Below, piece after piece: positions 48,187 to 55,939 of a DNA stretch of 64,000 nucleotides; position 1 is the stretch's first letter, and each line of letters begins with the position of its first letter. This DNA is from Nitrobacteraceae bacterium AZCC 1564. GTDB lineage: Bacteria; Pseudomonadota; Alphaproteobacteria; Rhizobiales; Xanthobacteraceae. A model generated the notes under the pieces. That model saw only the letters and a program-made list of their open reading frames with translations. It did not search any database and had not been told where the DNA came from. The position numbers and the translations under genes were made by a program. The stretch spans positions 1,364,001 through 1,428,000 of the forward strand of contig JBAGRR010000001.1 in NCBI GenBank assembly GCA_036924835.1, read 5' to 3'.

Positions 48187-48846
48187 TCAGGCTGCCTGTG
48201 AGCTGGCGGTACGCTCGAAACAAACCAGCGTGTAAATGCCGAACGGAGCAACTTTGCGCCGCTCAACAAGGGTGGTGTTGTCGTTTGATTGCGCCCAAGC
48301 CTGCAGCCGGGAGAAGGGAAATTCGGGACGCAGACCCAGCGCGCGAGTCTTCTGCGCAGCCCAACGCTCGACGGCGGCGGCCACGCCGACCTCCGAATAA
48401 AGATGGTTGACGAGGATGATGCGGCCGCCCGGCTTCACCACGCGGTGGCATTCGGACAGGACCCGCTCTGGATTGGCCACCAGCGTGATGACGAACTGCG
48501 CCACGACGCAGTCGAAGGTGGCGTCCTCGAAGGTCATGTTATGCGCGTCCATCTGGTGGACGGCCTTCACGAACGGATACTTCCCGCTCGCCATTTTCTG
48601 CCGGGCCTTCTCCAGCATCGGCGCGCTCATGTCGATGCCGGTGATCTCCGTACGGCTGTCGTAGTCGTCGAACGACAGTCCGGTTCCGACCCCGACTTCC
48701 AGAATTTTTCCGCCGATGGCGCGCGCCGCGGCGGCAGCAGCGCGGCGACCCTTCACCATCACCGGTCCGCAGACCGCATCGTAAATCGGCGCCCAGCGAG
48801 CATAGGCGGTTTCAACGACGGACTTGTCGAGATCGGTGGACGTCAT
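48187..48846 (-). CDS. pmtA: phosphatidylethanolamine N-methyltransferase, PmtA type
   Basis: SAM methyltransferase of about 219 residues starting MTSTDLDKSVVETAYARWAP. The AYARWAPIYD start motif, SAM motif ILEVGVGTGLSFDDYDSRTE and VVKPGGRIILVNHLYSE are those of the Rhodobacter/Bradyrhizobium PmtA that makes phosphatidylcholine by three methylations. An ATG six codons upstream (48864) is also open. Adjacent glycosyltransferase and phosphoesterase fit an envelope-lipid group. Confidence 0.87.
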   Translation of the reverse strand: MTSTDLDKSVVETAYARWAPIYDAVCGPVMVKGRRAAAAAARAIGGKILEVGVGTGLSFDDYDSRTEITGIDMSAPMLEKARQKMASGKYPFVKAVHQMDAHNMTFEDATFDCVVAQFVITLVANPERVLSECHRVVKPGGRIILVNHLYSEVGVAAAVERWAAQKTRALGLRPEFPFSRLQAWAQSNDNTTLVERRKVAPFGIYTLVCFERTASSQAA

Positions 48847-48956
48847 CTTCGTTCCAATAAGCAAGTCTGACTGGAATCAGACGGTTTGAGCTGCTTATTG
48901 GCGATTAACAGCAGAGTACGACAAACAGGCGACAATGAGCCGCACGCCTGTCATCC

Positions 48957-49760
48957 TTAGTTCTCGAAGGCATGGAAATGGTGGATCGGGCCATGACCGT
49001 GGCCGACGCCGAGCTCGTCGGCCCTGGCGATGGCTGCGCTGATATAGGTTTTGGCCTGGCGAACCGCTCCTTCCAGCGTCTCGCCTTTCGCCAAATTTGC
49101 CGCGATGGCGGAGGACAGAGAGCAGCCGGTCCCGTGAGTGTTCTTCGTGGCGATACGGGCGGCCGACAGGCGGACGATACCGTCTCGGCTTACTAGATAA
49201 TCCACGCTCTCCGGGCCCTCTCCGTGGCCGCCTTTGACGAGAACCGCGGCGCATCCCATGGCCAACAGAGCCCTGCCCTGACGCTCGATGTCTGCCTCAG
49301 TCGTCGCAACGCTTTCATCGAGCAGCGCTGCCGCTTCCGGCAGGTTCGGCGTGATGATGGTGGCGCGTGGAAACAGCTTTGTACGCACGGCATCGACAGC
49401 ATCAGACGATAAGAGCCGATCACCCGATGTCGCCACCATCACTGGGTCGACCACGACAGACTTCGGCGACCAACGATCGAGGCCCGCGGCAATCGCGGCA
49501 ATCACCTCATGCCGCGAGACCATTCCGATCTTGACCGCTTTGACATCAAGATCGCTGAACACGGCATCGATCTGCGCAGTGACGAAATCCGCGGGCACGT
49601 CATGGATGCCGGTCACGCCATTGGTGTTTTGCGCCGTCAGCGCTGTGATCACCGAGGCGCCATAGACGCCGAGCGCTGCAAACGTCTTGAGATCGGCCTG
49701 AATACCCGCGCCACCACCCGAGTCTGAGCCGGCAATGGTGAGCGCAATTGGTTTGCTCAT
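48957..49760 (-). CDS. thiD: hydroxymethylpyrimidine/phosphomethylpyrimidine kinase ThiD
   Basis: Phosphorylates HMP and HMP-P for thiamine synthesis. Ribokinase-fold, 267 residues: TIAGSDSGGGAGIQADLKTF at the N-terminus, ALTAQNTNGVTGIHDV substrate loop and the anion-hole NTHGTGCSLSSAIAANLAKG near the end. Start at 49760 (MSKPIALT). No other thi genes nearby and no THI-box (TPP riboswitch) pattern was found in the 150-bp leader. Confidence 0.93.
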   Translation of the reverse strand: MSKPIALTIAGSDSGGGAGIQADLKTFAALGVYGASVITALTAQNTNGVTGIHDVPADFVTAQIDAVFSDLDVKAVKIGMVSRHEVIAAIAAGLDRWSPKSVVVDPVMVATSGDRLLSSDAVDAVRTKLFPRATIITPNLPEAAALLDESVATTEADIERQGRALLAMGCAAVLVKGGHGEGPESVDYLVSRDGIVRLSAARIATKNTHGTGCSLSSAIAANLAKGETLEGAVRQAKTYISAAIARADELGVGHGHGPIHHFHAFEN

Positions 49761-49912
49761 AGCGTTCCCAACAAAAAGTCGCGTGTTCGTCGATCCGCGT
49801 GTTCCTCCCAAGGTCTAGCGCGCAGGACCGAGGCCAGCAAGCCGACTTGCCACGGCTGATGATTTTGGGCTCTATGCGGGATGGGTTTTATGGCATTTCC
49901 GGGAGAGTAGCG

Positions 49913-50149
49913 ATGGTGCCCTTCTTCGTTCAGATCAAATGCAAACTGGGCCAGTCCTACGCGGTTGCCAACGCGCTCGCGGAAGCCGAGATTGCCTCCG
50001 AGATTTATTCGACCGCCGGCGATTACGATCTGCTGGTGAAATTCTATGTCGAGACCGGCACGGACATCGGTCATTTCGTCAACGAAAAGGTTCAAGTCAT
50101 TCCGGGCATTCAGGACACCTATACCATCATCACCTTCAAGGCATTCTGA
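49913..50149 (+). CDS. stand-alone Lrp/AsnC ligand-binding (RAM) domain protein
   Basis: Only 78 residues: MVPFFVQIKCKLGQSYAVAN, STAGDYDLLVKFYVETGTDI and VIPGIQDTYTIITFKAF. This is the C-terminal ligand-binding half of Lrp/AsnC regulators without the DNA-binding half (SRAM protein). Such proteins can form octamers that bind amino acids or pair with full-length regulators. Start ATG at 49913 after GGGAGAG. Divergent from thiD. A G/H palindrome follows directly. Confidence 0.9.
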   Translation: MVPFFVQIKCKLGQSYAVANALAEAEIASEIYSTAGDYDLLVKFYVETGTDIGHFVNEKVQVIPGIQDTYTIITFKAF

Positions 50150-50156
50150 CCCGGGC

Positions 50157-50230
50157 CTAGTGGTCCGATTCTAACATTCGCATCCCGTTTCGGCAGGCAC
50201 TTCCCGCGAATGTCAAATCCACTCCACTAG
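50157..50230. repeat. CTAG palindrome, G left arm with H right arm
   Basis: Left arm AGTGGTCCGATTCTAACATT (family G), right arm AATGTCAAATCCACTCCACT (family H), central loop CCCGTTTCGG-like. A chimera of two families; the inner arms still pair but the outer arms do not match fully. It lies between convergent genes. Confidence 0.8.
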
Positions 50231-51198
50231 GAAGCCTTCGCGAGCACCGGCGCGTCAGGGTCCTTCTCGCCGTCCGCGATGGTGGCGATAGCGGCGACCG
50301 GCGTATCCCTTAGCCGCTTCAGCCCCAGATAGCGCTCGCGCAGGATCACGAAGATCCCCGCGCCTGCGACCACCACGGCGCCGATGATGACGTAAAGCGT
50401 GGGCACTTCACCAAAGAACCAATAGCCCAGCAGGAAGGCCCACAGCATGGCTGTGTAGTCAAACGGCGCAAGAAATGATGCCGGGGCAAACCGGTAGCTG
50501 TCGGTGAAGAAGATCTGGCCAAGCCCGCCGCTGATGCCCACCCCGATCAGCAGGAGGACGTCGAGCGCACTTGCGGGCATCCGCCAGCCGAATGGGGCGG
50601 TCAGGAGCGAAACCAGCATCACCAGCAGCGTCATGAAAATGACGATGGACGACGTGGTCTCGGTCGCGGTGAGCCGCCTGATCTGGATCGACGCGCCGCC
50701 GCCGGACATTGCATTCAAGAATGCAAATCCGAGCCCGAGAACGGCTGAAGACGTGAACGCGGCGTGCGCTCCAAAGTAAGGTGTCAGCATGAGGATCACG
50801 CCCCCGAACCCGATGACCACCGCTGACCAGCGATAGGCGTGGACCTTCTCCTTGAGAAACACCGCCGCGAGCACGACGGTGATCAGCGGCGCAACGAAGG
50901 CGATCGCGGTGAAATCCGCGATTGGAATTCGTGCAAGCGCCGCAAACGTGCAAAACGTGCCAACGACGCTGAATATCCCACGCACCAGATGATCGGACGG
51001 CCGCTTCGTGTTCAGCGCACCACGCAGTTGCCCGCGCCAGCCAAACACGATGAGCACCGGTATCAGGGCAAACAGCGAACGGAAGAATGCAACCTGGCCT
51101 TCGGGATATGCACCAGCGAGGTAACGCACCTGCGCACCCATGATCGCAAACATCAATGTACTGGCGACCTTGAAGGAAACGGCTTTGACAATATGCAT
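50227..51198 (-). CDS. EamA/DMT-family membrane transporter
   Basis: About 323 residues, ten predicted transmembrane helices in two EamA repeats (VASTLMFAIMGAQVRYLAGA... and FLNAMSGGGASIQIRRLTAT...). Start at 51198 (MHIVKAVSFKVAS), as the longer open frame upstream is not hydrophobic. The stop lies in the adjoining palindrome. The substrate is unknown; relatives export amino acids or metabolites. Confidence 0.83.
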   Translation of the reverse strand: MHIVKAVSFKVASTLMFAIMGAQVRYLAGAYPEGQVAFFRSLFALIPVLIVFGWRGQLRGALNTKRPSDHLVRGIFSVVGTFCTFAALARIPIADFTAIAFVAPLITVVLAAVFLKEKVHAYRWSAVVIGFGGVILMLTPYFGAHAAFTSSAVLGLGFAFLNAMSGGGASIQIRRLTATETTSSIVIFMTLLVMLVSLLTAPFGWRMPASALDVLLLIGVGISGGLGQIFFTDSYRFAPASFLAPFDYTAMLWAFLLGYWFFGEVPTLYVIIGAVVVAGAGIFVILRERYLGLKRLRDTPVAAIATIADGEKDPDAPVLAKAS

Positions 51199-51319
51199 TG
51201 AAGGGAAGGAATCTCGCGGCGAATGACGTAGGAGAAAGCACGCCGCATCGGCAGGGAAAAGATCTCTCCCGGCATGACAAAATCCAGCGCTATGCAGTTG
51301 GAACGTAAGACCCGCTGTG

Positions 51320-52237
51320 TCAGGTCTTCTTGGGCGGACGCGGCGGGCCATCGATCGGCGGCAGCGACTTGAGATACGTCGCTATGGCGGCCCGATCAGC
51401 GTCGCTGAGCTGCGATGTGTTCTTGATCACCGGCACCATCAGCCCGCCAGCGGTATCACCGTCCGGCAGCTCTCCGGTCTTGAGGAAATAGGCGATGTCC
51501 TTGTCAGACCAATCCTTGAGGCCCTTCTGCGTAATATTCGGGACCCACCCCTTGCCTTCCGGATTCGGCCCTCCCGCGAGCCGCTGCGACGACACGATGC
51601 CGCCGAGGAAATTGCGGGGGCTGTGACACTCGGCGCAGTGGCCGAGTGCATTCACAAGATAGGCTCCGCGATTCCATTCCGCCGACTGCTTCGGATCCGG
51701 GGTGAACGGCTTGCCGCCCATGAAAAGGAACTTCCAGCCGCCGACCAGGCGACGGATATTGTAGGGAAACTCAATCTGGTGAGGACGCGGCCTTCCCGAC
51801 AGAGGCGGCAAGGTCTTGATGTAGGCAAAAAGGTCGCGAATGTCCTGCGTGGTCGCGTGCGTATAGGAGGCGTAGGGAAAAGCTGGGAAGTAGTGCTCGC
51901 CGTTAGGTGACGTGCCCTCCTTCATGGCGGTCACGAAATCCGCCTCGGTCCAGTTACCGATGCCATTCACTTTGTGAGGCGAGATGTTCGGCGCGTAGAA
52001 CGTTCCGAATGGCGAACGAATGGCAAGCCCCCCGCCCAGCATCGTACGCGGCTCGCCCGCGACCCCATGGCAGGACGCGCAGCCACCGGCATTGAAGACA
52101 GCCTCTCCATTGGCGACATTCGGCGTATAGGTCGGCAAGGCTTCGGCCCAAACCACCGCGGGGATTGTGATCAACCACAACGCCCCAAGGCCAACGGCCA
52201 CAGCGGCGATGACAAGCACACTCAGCTTCCGCCACAT
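51320..52237 (-). CDS. membrane-anchored dihaem cytochrome c
   Basis: About 305 residues from MWRKLSVLVIAAVAVGLGAL (signal anchor). Two class I haem sites, CASCH (after NAGG) near residue 55 and CAECH (ALGH) near 185, each with downstream Met-containing loops. Resembles cytochrome subunits of periplasmic alcohol or aldehyde dehydrogenases and other flavin or molybdenum oxidoreductases (GFD/AdhB-like). No dehydrogenase is adjacent; an orphan CoxL-like gene begins 1.1 kb away on the same strand. Start at 52273 also possible. Confidence 0.87.
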   Translation of the reverse strand: MWRKLSVLVIAAVAVGLGALWLITIPAVVWAEALPTYTPNVANGEAVFNAGGCASCHGVAGEPRTMLGGGLAIRSPFGTFYAPNISPHKVNGIGNWTEADFVTAMKEGTSPNGEHYFPAFPYASYTHATTQDIRDLFAYIKTLPPLSGRPRPHQIEFPYNIRRLVGGWKFLFMGGKPFTPDPKQSAEWNRGAYLVNALGHCAECHSPRNFLGGIVSSQRLAGGPNPEGKGWVPNITQKGLKDWSDKDIAYFLKTGELPDGDTAGGLMVPVIKNTSQLSDADRAAIATYLKSLPPIDGPPRPPKKT

Positions 52238-52326
52238 ACGCGCCCCCAGAGAAACGAGAAGAAAAGGAACCAAAAAACTCTAGCCGATGTTCAAATCATA
52301 TCCGTAATTCAATCAGGAGAGGAACC

Positions 52327-52755
52327 ATGAACAACAAGGGTTTTGCGATCGCCGTCTCCGCGCTCGGCGTACTTGTCGCGTTCGGTGGCACGGCAAAAGC
52401 CGAAAAGATGACCATGAAGGTCCCCCTTACAAGCGCAGCGATAGTGCCTGCCATTACAAGCCCGGGCAAAGGCACCGCGGATATCAATTTCGATACCGCA
52501 ACCAAGACGCTGACGTGGAAGGTGACCTATTCAGGTCTGACCGGCCCCGCGACTATGGCACATTTCCACGGTCCCGCAGAAGCCGGTAAGAACGCGCCAG
52601 TGGTCGTGCCATTCAAGGACCCAGCCAGTGGAGCGGAAGGCAGCGCGACCCTGACGGACGCGCAGGCGGCTGATTTCATAGCAGGCAAATACTACGTCAA
52701 CATCCACACCGCTGCTCATCCGGCCGGCGAAATTCGCGGACAGGTTACGAAATAG
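52327..52755 (+). CDS. exported CHRD-domain protein
   Basis: 142 residues with a Sec signal (NNKGFAIAVSALGVLVAFGG, cleavage after TAKA) and one CHRD domain: VTYSGLTGPATMAHFHGPAE and KYYVNIHTAAHPAGEIRGQV, the two family signatures. CHRD proteins are periplasmic or extracellular and of unknown function; histidines in HFHG and HTAAHP suggest metal binding. Strong ribosome site AGGAGAGGAACC before the ATG. Set between two cytochrome c genes. Confidence 0.92.
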   Translation: MNNKGFAIAVSALGVLVAFGGTAKAEKMTMKVPLTSAAIVPAITSPGKGTADINFDTATKTLTWKVTYSGLTGPATMAHFHGPAEAGKNAPVVVPFKDPASGAEGSATLTDAQAADFIAGKYYVNIHTAAHPAGEIRGQVTK

Positions 52756-52786
52756 TCCAATAGCCAGCGAGCTTTCGAACGAAAGA

Positions 52787-52817
52787 AAAGGGCGAGAGCC
52801 AGAGGCCCCCGCCCTTC
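52787..52817. terminator. possible bidirectional terminator
   Basis: AAGGGCG pairs with CGCCCTT across an imperfect GC-rich inner stem, between the convergent CHRD and cytochrome genes. The A-rich left flank (GAAAGAAAAG) gives a U-run on the minus strand only. Confidence 0.45.
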
Positions 52818-52840
52818 GCACATCACGATACCAGTGAAGA

Positions 52841-53290
52841 TCAGCTGTTCTTTACGCGGAACGTTTCATGGCAGCCGGAGCACGCCTTACCGATCGTCGG
52901 CAGGTTAGCTTTCAGCGAATCGAGGTCCTTCACCTGGGCCCTCGCCTCAGTCACGGCCTTTGCAAAACTCGCGATCTTGGCCTCGAAGTCGCTCTTGTTT
53001 TCCCAGATTTTCGGCGACGGGCTGTAATCGCCCTCCGCCTTGGCACCCTTCAGGCTCTCCGGATAAAGCGTCGGCAGCTTCTTTGCCGTATCATCAAGCT
53101 GCGCAAGTGCCGCAGTGACAGCCGCGTGATCGTAAGGCTTCTCGCCCTTGACCATCGGGCTGAGAACGCCGCCCAGATTCTTGCCGTTCGACTTCATCAG
53201 CGTCTTGCTCTGATTGACCGCAACTTGCTGAGCAGCGACCGCACCGATGCCGAAAAGAATGGTGACGCTCGCGAGGATAATACGCTTCAT
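52841..53290 (-). CDS. cytochrome c' / class II cytochrome c
   Basis: 149 residues starting MKRIILASVTILFGIGAVAA at 53290 with a signal peptide; the longer open frame upstream is non-coding. The haem motif CSGCH sits close to the C-terminus (GKACSGCHETFRVKNS), which defines class II four-helix-bundle cytochromes c such as c' and c556. Periplasmic electron carrier or NO/CO-binding protein; the N-terminal Met/Arg-type axial ligand cannot be confirmed. AGGGC before the start. Confidence 0.88.
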   Translation of the reverse strand: MKRIILASVTILFGIGAVAAQQVAVNQSKTLMKSNGKNLGGVLSPMVKGEKPYDHAAVTAALAQLDDTAKKLPTLYPESLKGAKAEGDYSPSPKIWENKSDFEAKIASFAKAVTEARAQVKDLDSLKANLPTIGKACSGCHETFRVKNS

Positions 53291-53402
53291 TCGGAAAAGC
53301 CCTCCAGGTTCATAACAACGACTTAAACCCACCATCCCTGTCGCGGCATGACAAGCCCAACAATTTTTTGCCGCGCAGGGAATTTTTGCAGACAGTGCGG
53401 AT

Positions 53403-55706
53403 TTACAGACGGTGCCGACGCTGATGCTCAGCGATCGTCGTCCAGACACGCTCGGCAGTTGCCGGCATATCGATGTGATCGATCTTGTACTCGCGCCACA
53501 GGCCATCGATGATAGCGTTCACCACAGCCGGACATGAGCCGATTGCGCCCGCTTCCCCTGCCCCCTTCACTCCGAGCGGATTGGTTTTGCACGGCACATT
53601 GTGGGTCTCGAACGTGATCGATGGACCATCGGCCGCGCGCGGCAGGGCATAGTCCATGAATGTCCCCGTCACGAGTTGACCATCCTTGGGATCGTACACC
53701 GCCTGCTCCATCAAGGCCTGACCGATCCCCTGGACAGTACCGCCGTGAATTTGCCCTTCGAGCAGCAATGGATTTAGCGTGACGCCGAAATCATCGACGA
53801 TCACATAGTTCACAACGCGGACCATGCCGGTTGCCGGATCGATTTCGACTTCCACGGCATGAGTGCCGTTCGGATAGGTGCCGTCCGCGCTGCTGAACGC
53901 TTCGCTTACCATCAGCTTAGATCGATCGGACGAGCGTTTTGCAATGTCAGCAAATGACATCGAACGATCGGTACCGGCGATGCGTACCGAACCGTCGCGA
54001 ATTTCAAGGTCAGCCGCACTGGTCTCGAGTGCGTCGGCGGCGATCTCTTTCAGGCTCACACCGAGTTTACGGGTTGCGCGCTCGACGCTGACACCTCCTG
54101 ATGGGATCGAACTTGAGCCGCCGGTGCCAAGCCCCGTCGCTACGACATCGGTGTCACCCTGCACAATATGAACGCGCTCAGGTGGCAGTCCGAACTGTTC
54201 TGCCACAAGCTGAGCGTAGGCGGTCTGGTGGCCCTGCCCACTCGATTGGGTGCCGATCAGGATGGTGACATCGCCGTTCGGATCAAGCCGCACCTGCGCG
54301 GTTTCCTCTCCCATCGTGCCGCAGATTTCGACGTAGGAACTGAGGCCGATACCGCGCAGCAAACCCTGCTTCTTGGCCGCCTTAAGGCGCTTCGGAAACT
54401 CCTTCCACTCAGCGATTTCCATCGCCCGCTTCAGATGCGCACTGAAGTCGCCTGAGTCATACACTTTGCCGGTGGCTGTCGTGTACGGCATCGCCTTCGG
54501 CGTGATGAAATTCTTGCGACGGATCGCATCCGGCGTCATGCCGAGCTTGCGCGCGGCTGCATCCACAAGCCGCTCCACGACATAAGCAGCTTCGGGACGC
54601 CCAGCGCCGCGATAGGCATCAACCGGAACCGTGTTGGTGAACACCGTACGGATCCGACAATGGAAGGTCTGGATGTCGTAAAGTCCCGGAAGCATTCCCG
54701 CGCCGCCATGGGGAATGTAGGGGCCAAATGTCGAAAGATACGCGCCCATGTCGCCCATCAGATCGACATCCATGCCAAGGAATTTTCCGTCCGCAGCAAG
54801 CGCCATGCGGGCTGTCGTCACATTGTCGCGCCCCTGCGCATCCCCGATAAAATGATCGGCACGTTCCGCAGTCCATTTCACCGTTTTGCAAAGCTTGCGC
54901 GCCGCCACAGCAGCCAGCGCATATTCGCGATATGGAAACAATCTGGTGCCGAACCCGCCACCGACATCCGGGCAAATGACCCGCATCTTATCGGTCGGAA
55001 TTTTCAGCACATTCTCGCACAGAATATCCCGAAGACGGTGGCTGCCCTGACTGCCGATCGTCAGCGTAAAGTGCTCACGCTTGGCGTCATACTCGCAGAC
55101 GACCGCGCGCGGCTCCATATAATTCGTCACGACGCGTGGATTGACGATGGATATCTCCGCAACCGCATGCGCATCCTTGAAAGCACCTTCGGTCTTCGCC
55201 TTGTCACCAATTGACGTGTCGAACAGCACATTACCTGGGTGATCAGCCCAGACCTGCGGTGCATCCGCCTTAATAGCGTTCTTCAACCCAATAACGGCCG
55301 GTAACGGCTTCCATTGCACATCGATCGCCTCAACCGCATCGCGCGCTTGATCGACTGTCTCAGCGACGACAAATGCAACAGCGTCACCGACGTGACGCAC
55401 GGTATCGCGCGCAAGGATCGGGTAAGGCGGTGCGGTAAATGGCTCATCCGGCAAATTAAACAGGCACGGGAGGCCGCCGAGATCAGCGGTGTCCTCCGCT
55501 GTCAGAATGGCTGCAACACCGGGAAGCTTCTTGGCAGCCGACGTATCGATCGTGAAATTGGCGTGAGCATGCGGTGAGCGCAGAACCAATGCATGCAACA
55601 CCGGTCCTGATGCATAGTCGTCCGTGTAGTGGCCCTTGCCGCGAATGAGAGGGTCGTCTTCCTTACGGGTGACACTTTGACCGACGCCGAATTTTACGGG
55701 AGCCAT
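53403..55706 (-). CDS. xanthine-oxidase-family molybdenum hydroxylase large subunit, CoxL form II-like (orphan)
   Basis: 767 residues from the ATG at 55706 (MAPVKFGVGQSVTRKEDDPL). Molybdopterin-cytosine-dinucleotide hydroxylase with VGGGFGTRLFPYREYALAAV, active-site loop DAYRGAGRPEAAYVVERLVD and the catalytic Glu in KGAGEAGAIGSCPAVV. The loop is AYRGAGR (form II), not AYRCSFR of true aerobic CO dehydrogenase, so CO oxidation is not implied. The usual small (2Fe-2S) and medium (FAD) subunits are absent on both sides: murJ lies upstream beyond two palindromes and a cytochrome c' lies downstream. It may share subunits encoded elsewhere or use the nearby cytochromes. Confidence 0.88.
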   Translation of the reverse strand: MAPVKFGVGQSVTRKEDDPLIRGKGHYTDDYASGPVLHALVLRSPHAHANFTIDTSAAKKLPGVAAILTAEDTADLGGLPCLFNLPDEPFTAPPYPILARDTVRHVGDAVAFVVAETVDQARDAVEAIDVQWKPLPAVIGLKNAIKADAPQVWADHPGNVLFDTSIGDKAKTEGAFKDAHAVAEISIVNPRVVTNYMEPRAVVCEYDAKREHFTLTIGSQGSHRLRDILCENVLKIPTDKMRVICPDVGGGFGTRLFPYREYALAAVAARKLCKTVKWTAERADHFIGDAQGRDNVTTARMALAADGKFLGMDVDLMGDMGAYLSTFGPYIPHGGAGMLPGLYDIQTFHCRIRTVFTNTVPVDAYRGAGRPEAAYVVERLVDAAARKLGMTPDAIRRKNFITPKAMPYTTATGKVYDSGDFSAHLKRAMEIAEWKEFPKRLKAAKKQGLLRGIGLSSYVEICGTMGEETAQVRLDPNGDVTILIGTQSSGQGHQTAYAQLVAEQFGLPPERVHIVQGDTDVVATGLGTGGSSSIPSGGVSVERATRKLGVSLKEIAADALETSAADLEIRDGSVRIAGTDRSMSFADIAKRSSDRSKLMVSEAFSSADGTYPNGTHAVEVEIDPATGMVRVVNYVIVDDFGVTLNPLLLEGQIHGGTVQGIGQALMEQAVYDPKDGQLVTGTFMDYALPRAADGPSITFETHNVPCKTNPLGVKGAGEAGAIGSCPAVVNAIIDGLWREYKIDHIDMPATAERVWTTIAEHQRRHRL

Positions 55707-55735
55707 GAGTTCTCCAACTGCAATCTGGAACGCTG

Positions 55736-55900
55736 CTAGTGTCCCGAATCCAAACTCTGCCTCATCGTGCAGCACGCTCCGTAGCGGACTTTGGATTCGA
55801 GGGACACTAGCAAATCTATAATTCTAGTGTGGTTCAGGTTCAGAAGTTCGCCGGAAGGACTCGCAGAAAAATCGGGCGAACTTCTGAACCACCACACTAG
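55736..55900. repeat. CTAG palindrome array D-A (inverted A-D)
   Basis: D at 55736-55810 and A at 55824-55900, both in the reverse orientation judged by their loops, so the pair is the reverse complement of the A-D array at 34734-34900. It fills the murJ-CoxL gap. Confidence 0.9.
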
Positions 55901-55939
55901 TTCCATATTGCAGCGGATCACACCGAAGCGCAAATGGGT

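Noticed and set aside
49761-49912. TPP riboswitch upstream of thiD
   Set aside because: The conserved CTGAGA and related core elements of the THI box were not found on the minus strand.
53403-55706. True aerobic carbon monoxide dehydrogenase
   Set aside because: The active-site loop is AYRGAGR (form II) and not AYRCSFR, and coxS/coxM are missing, so CO oxidation cannot be claimed.
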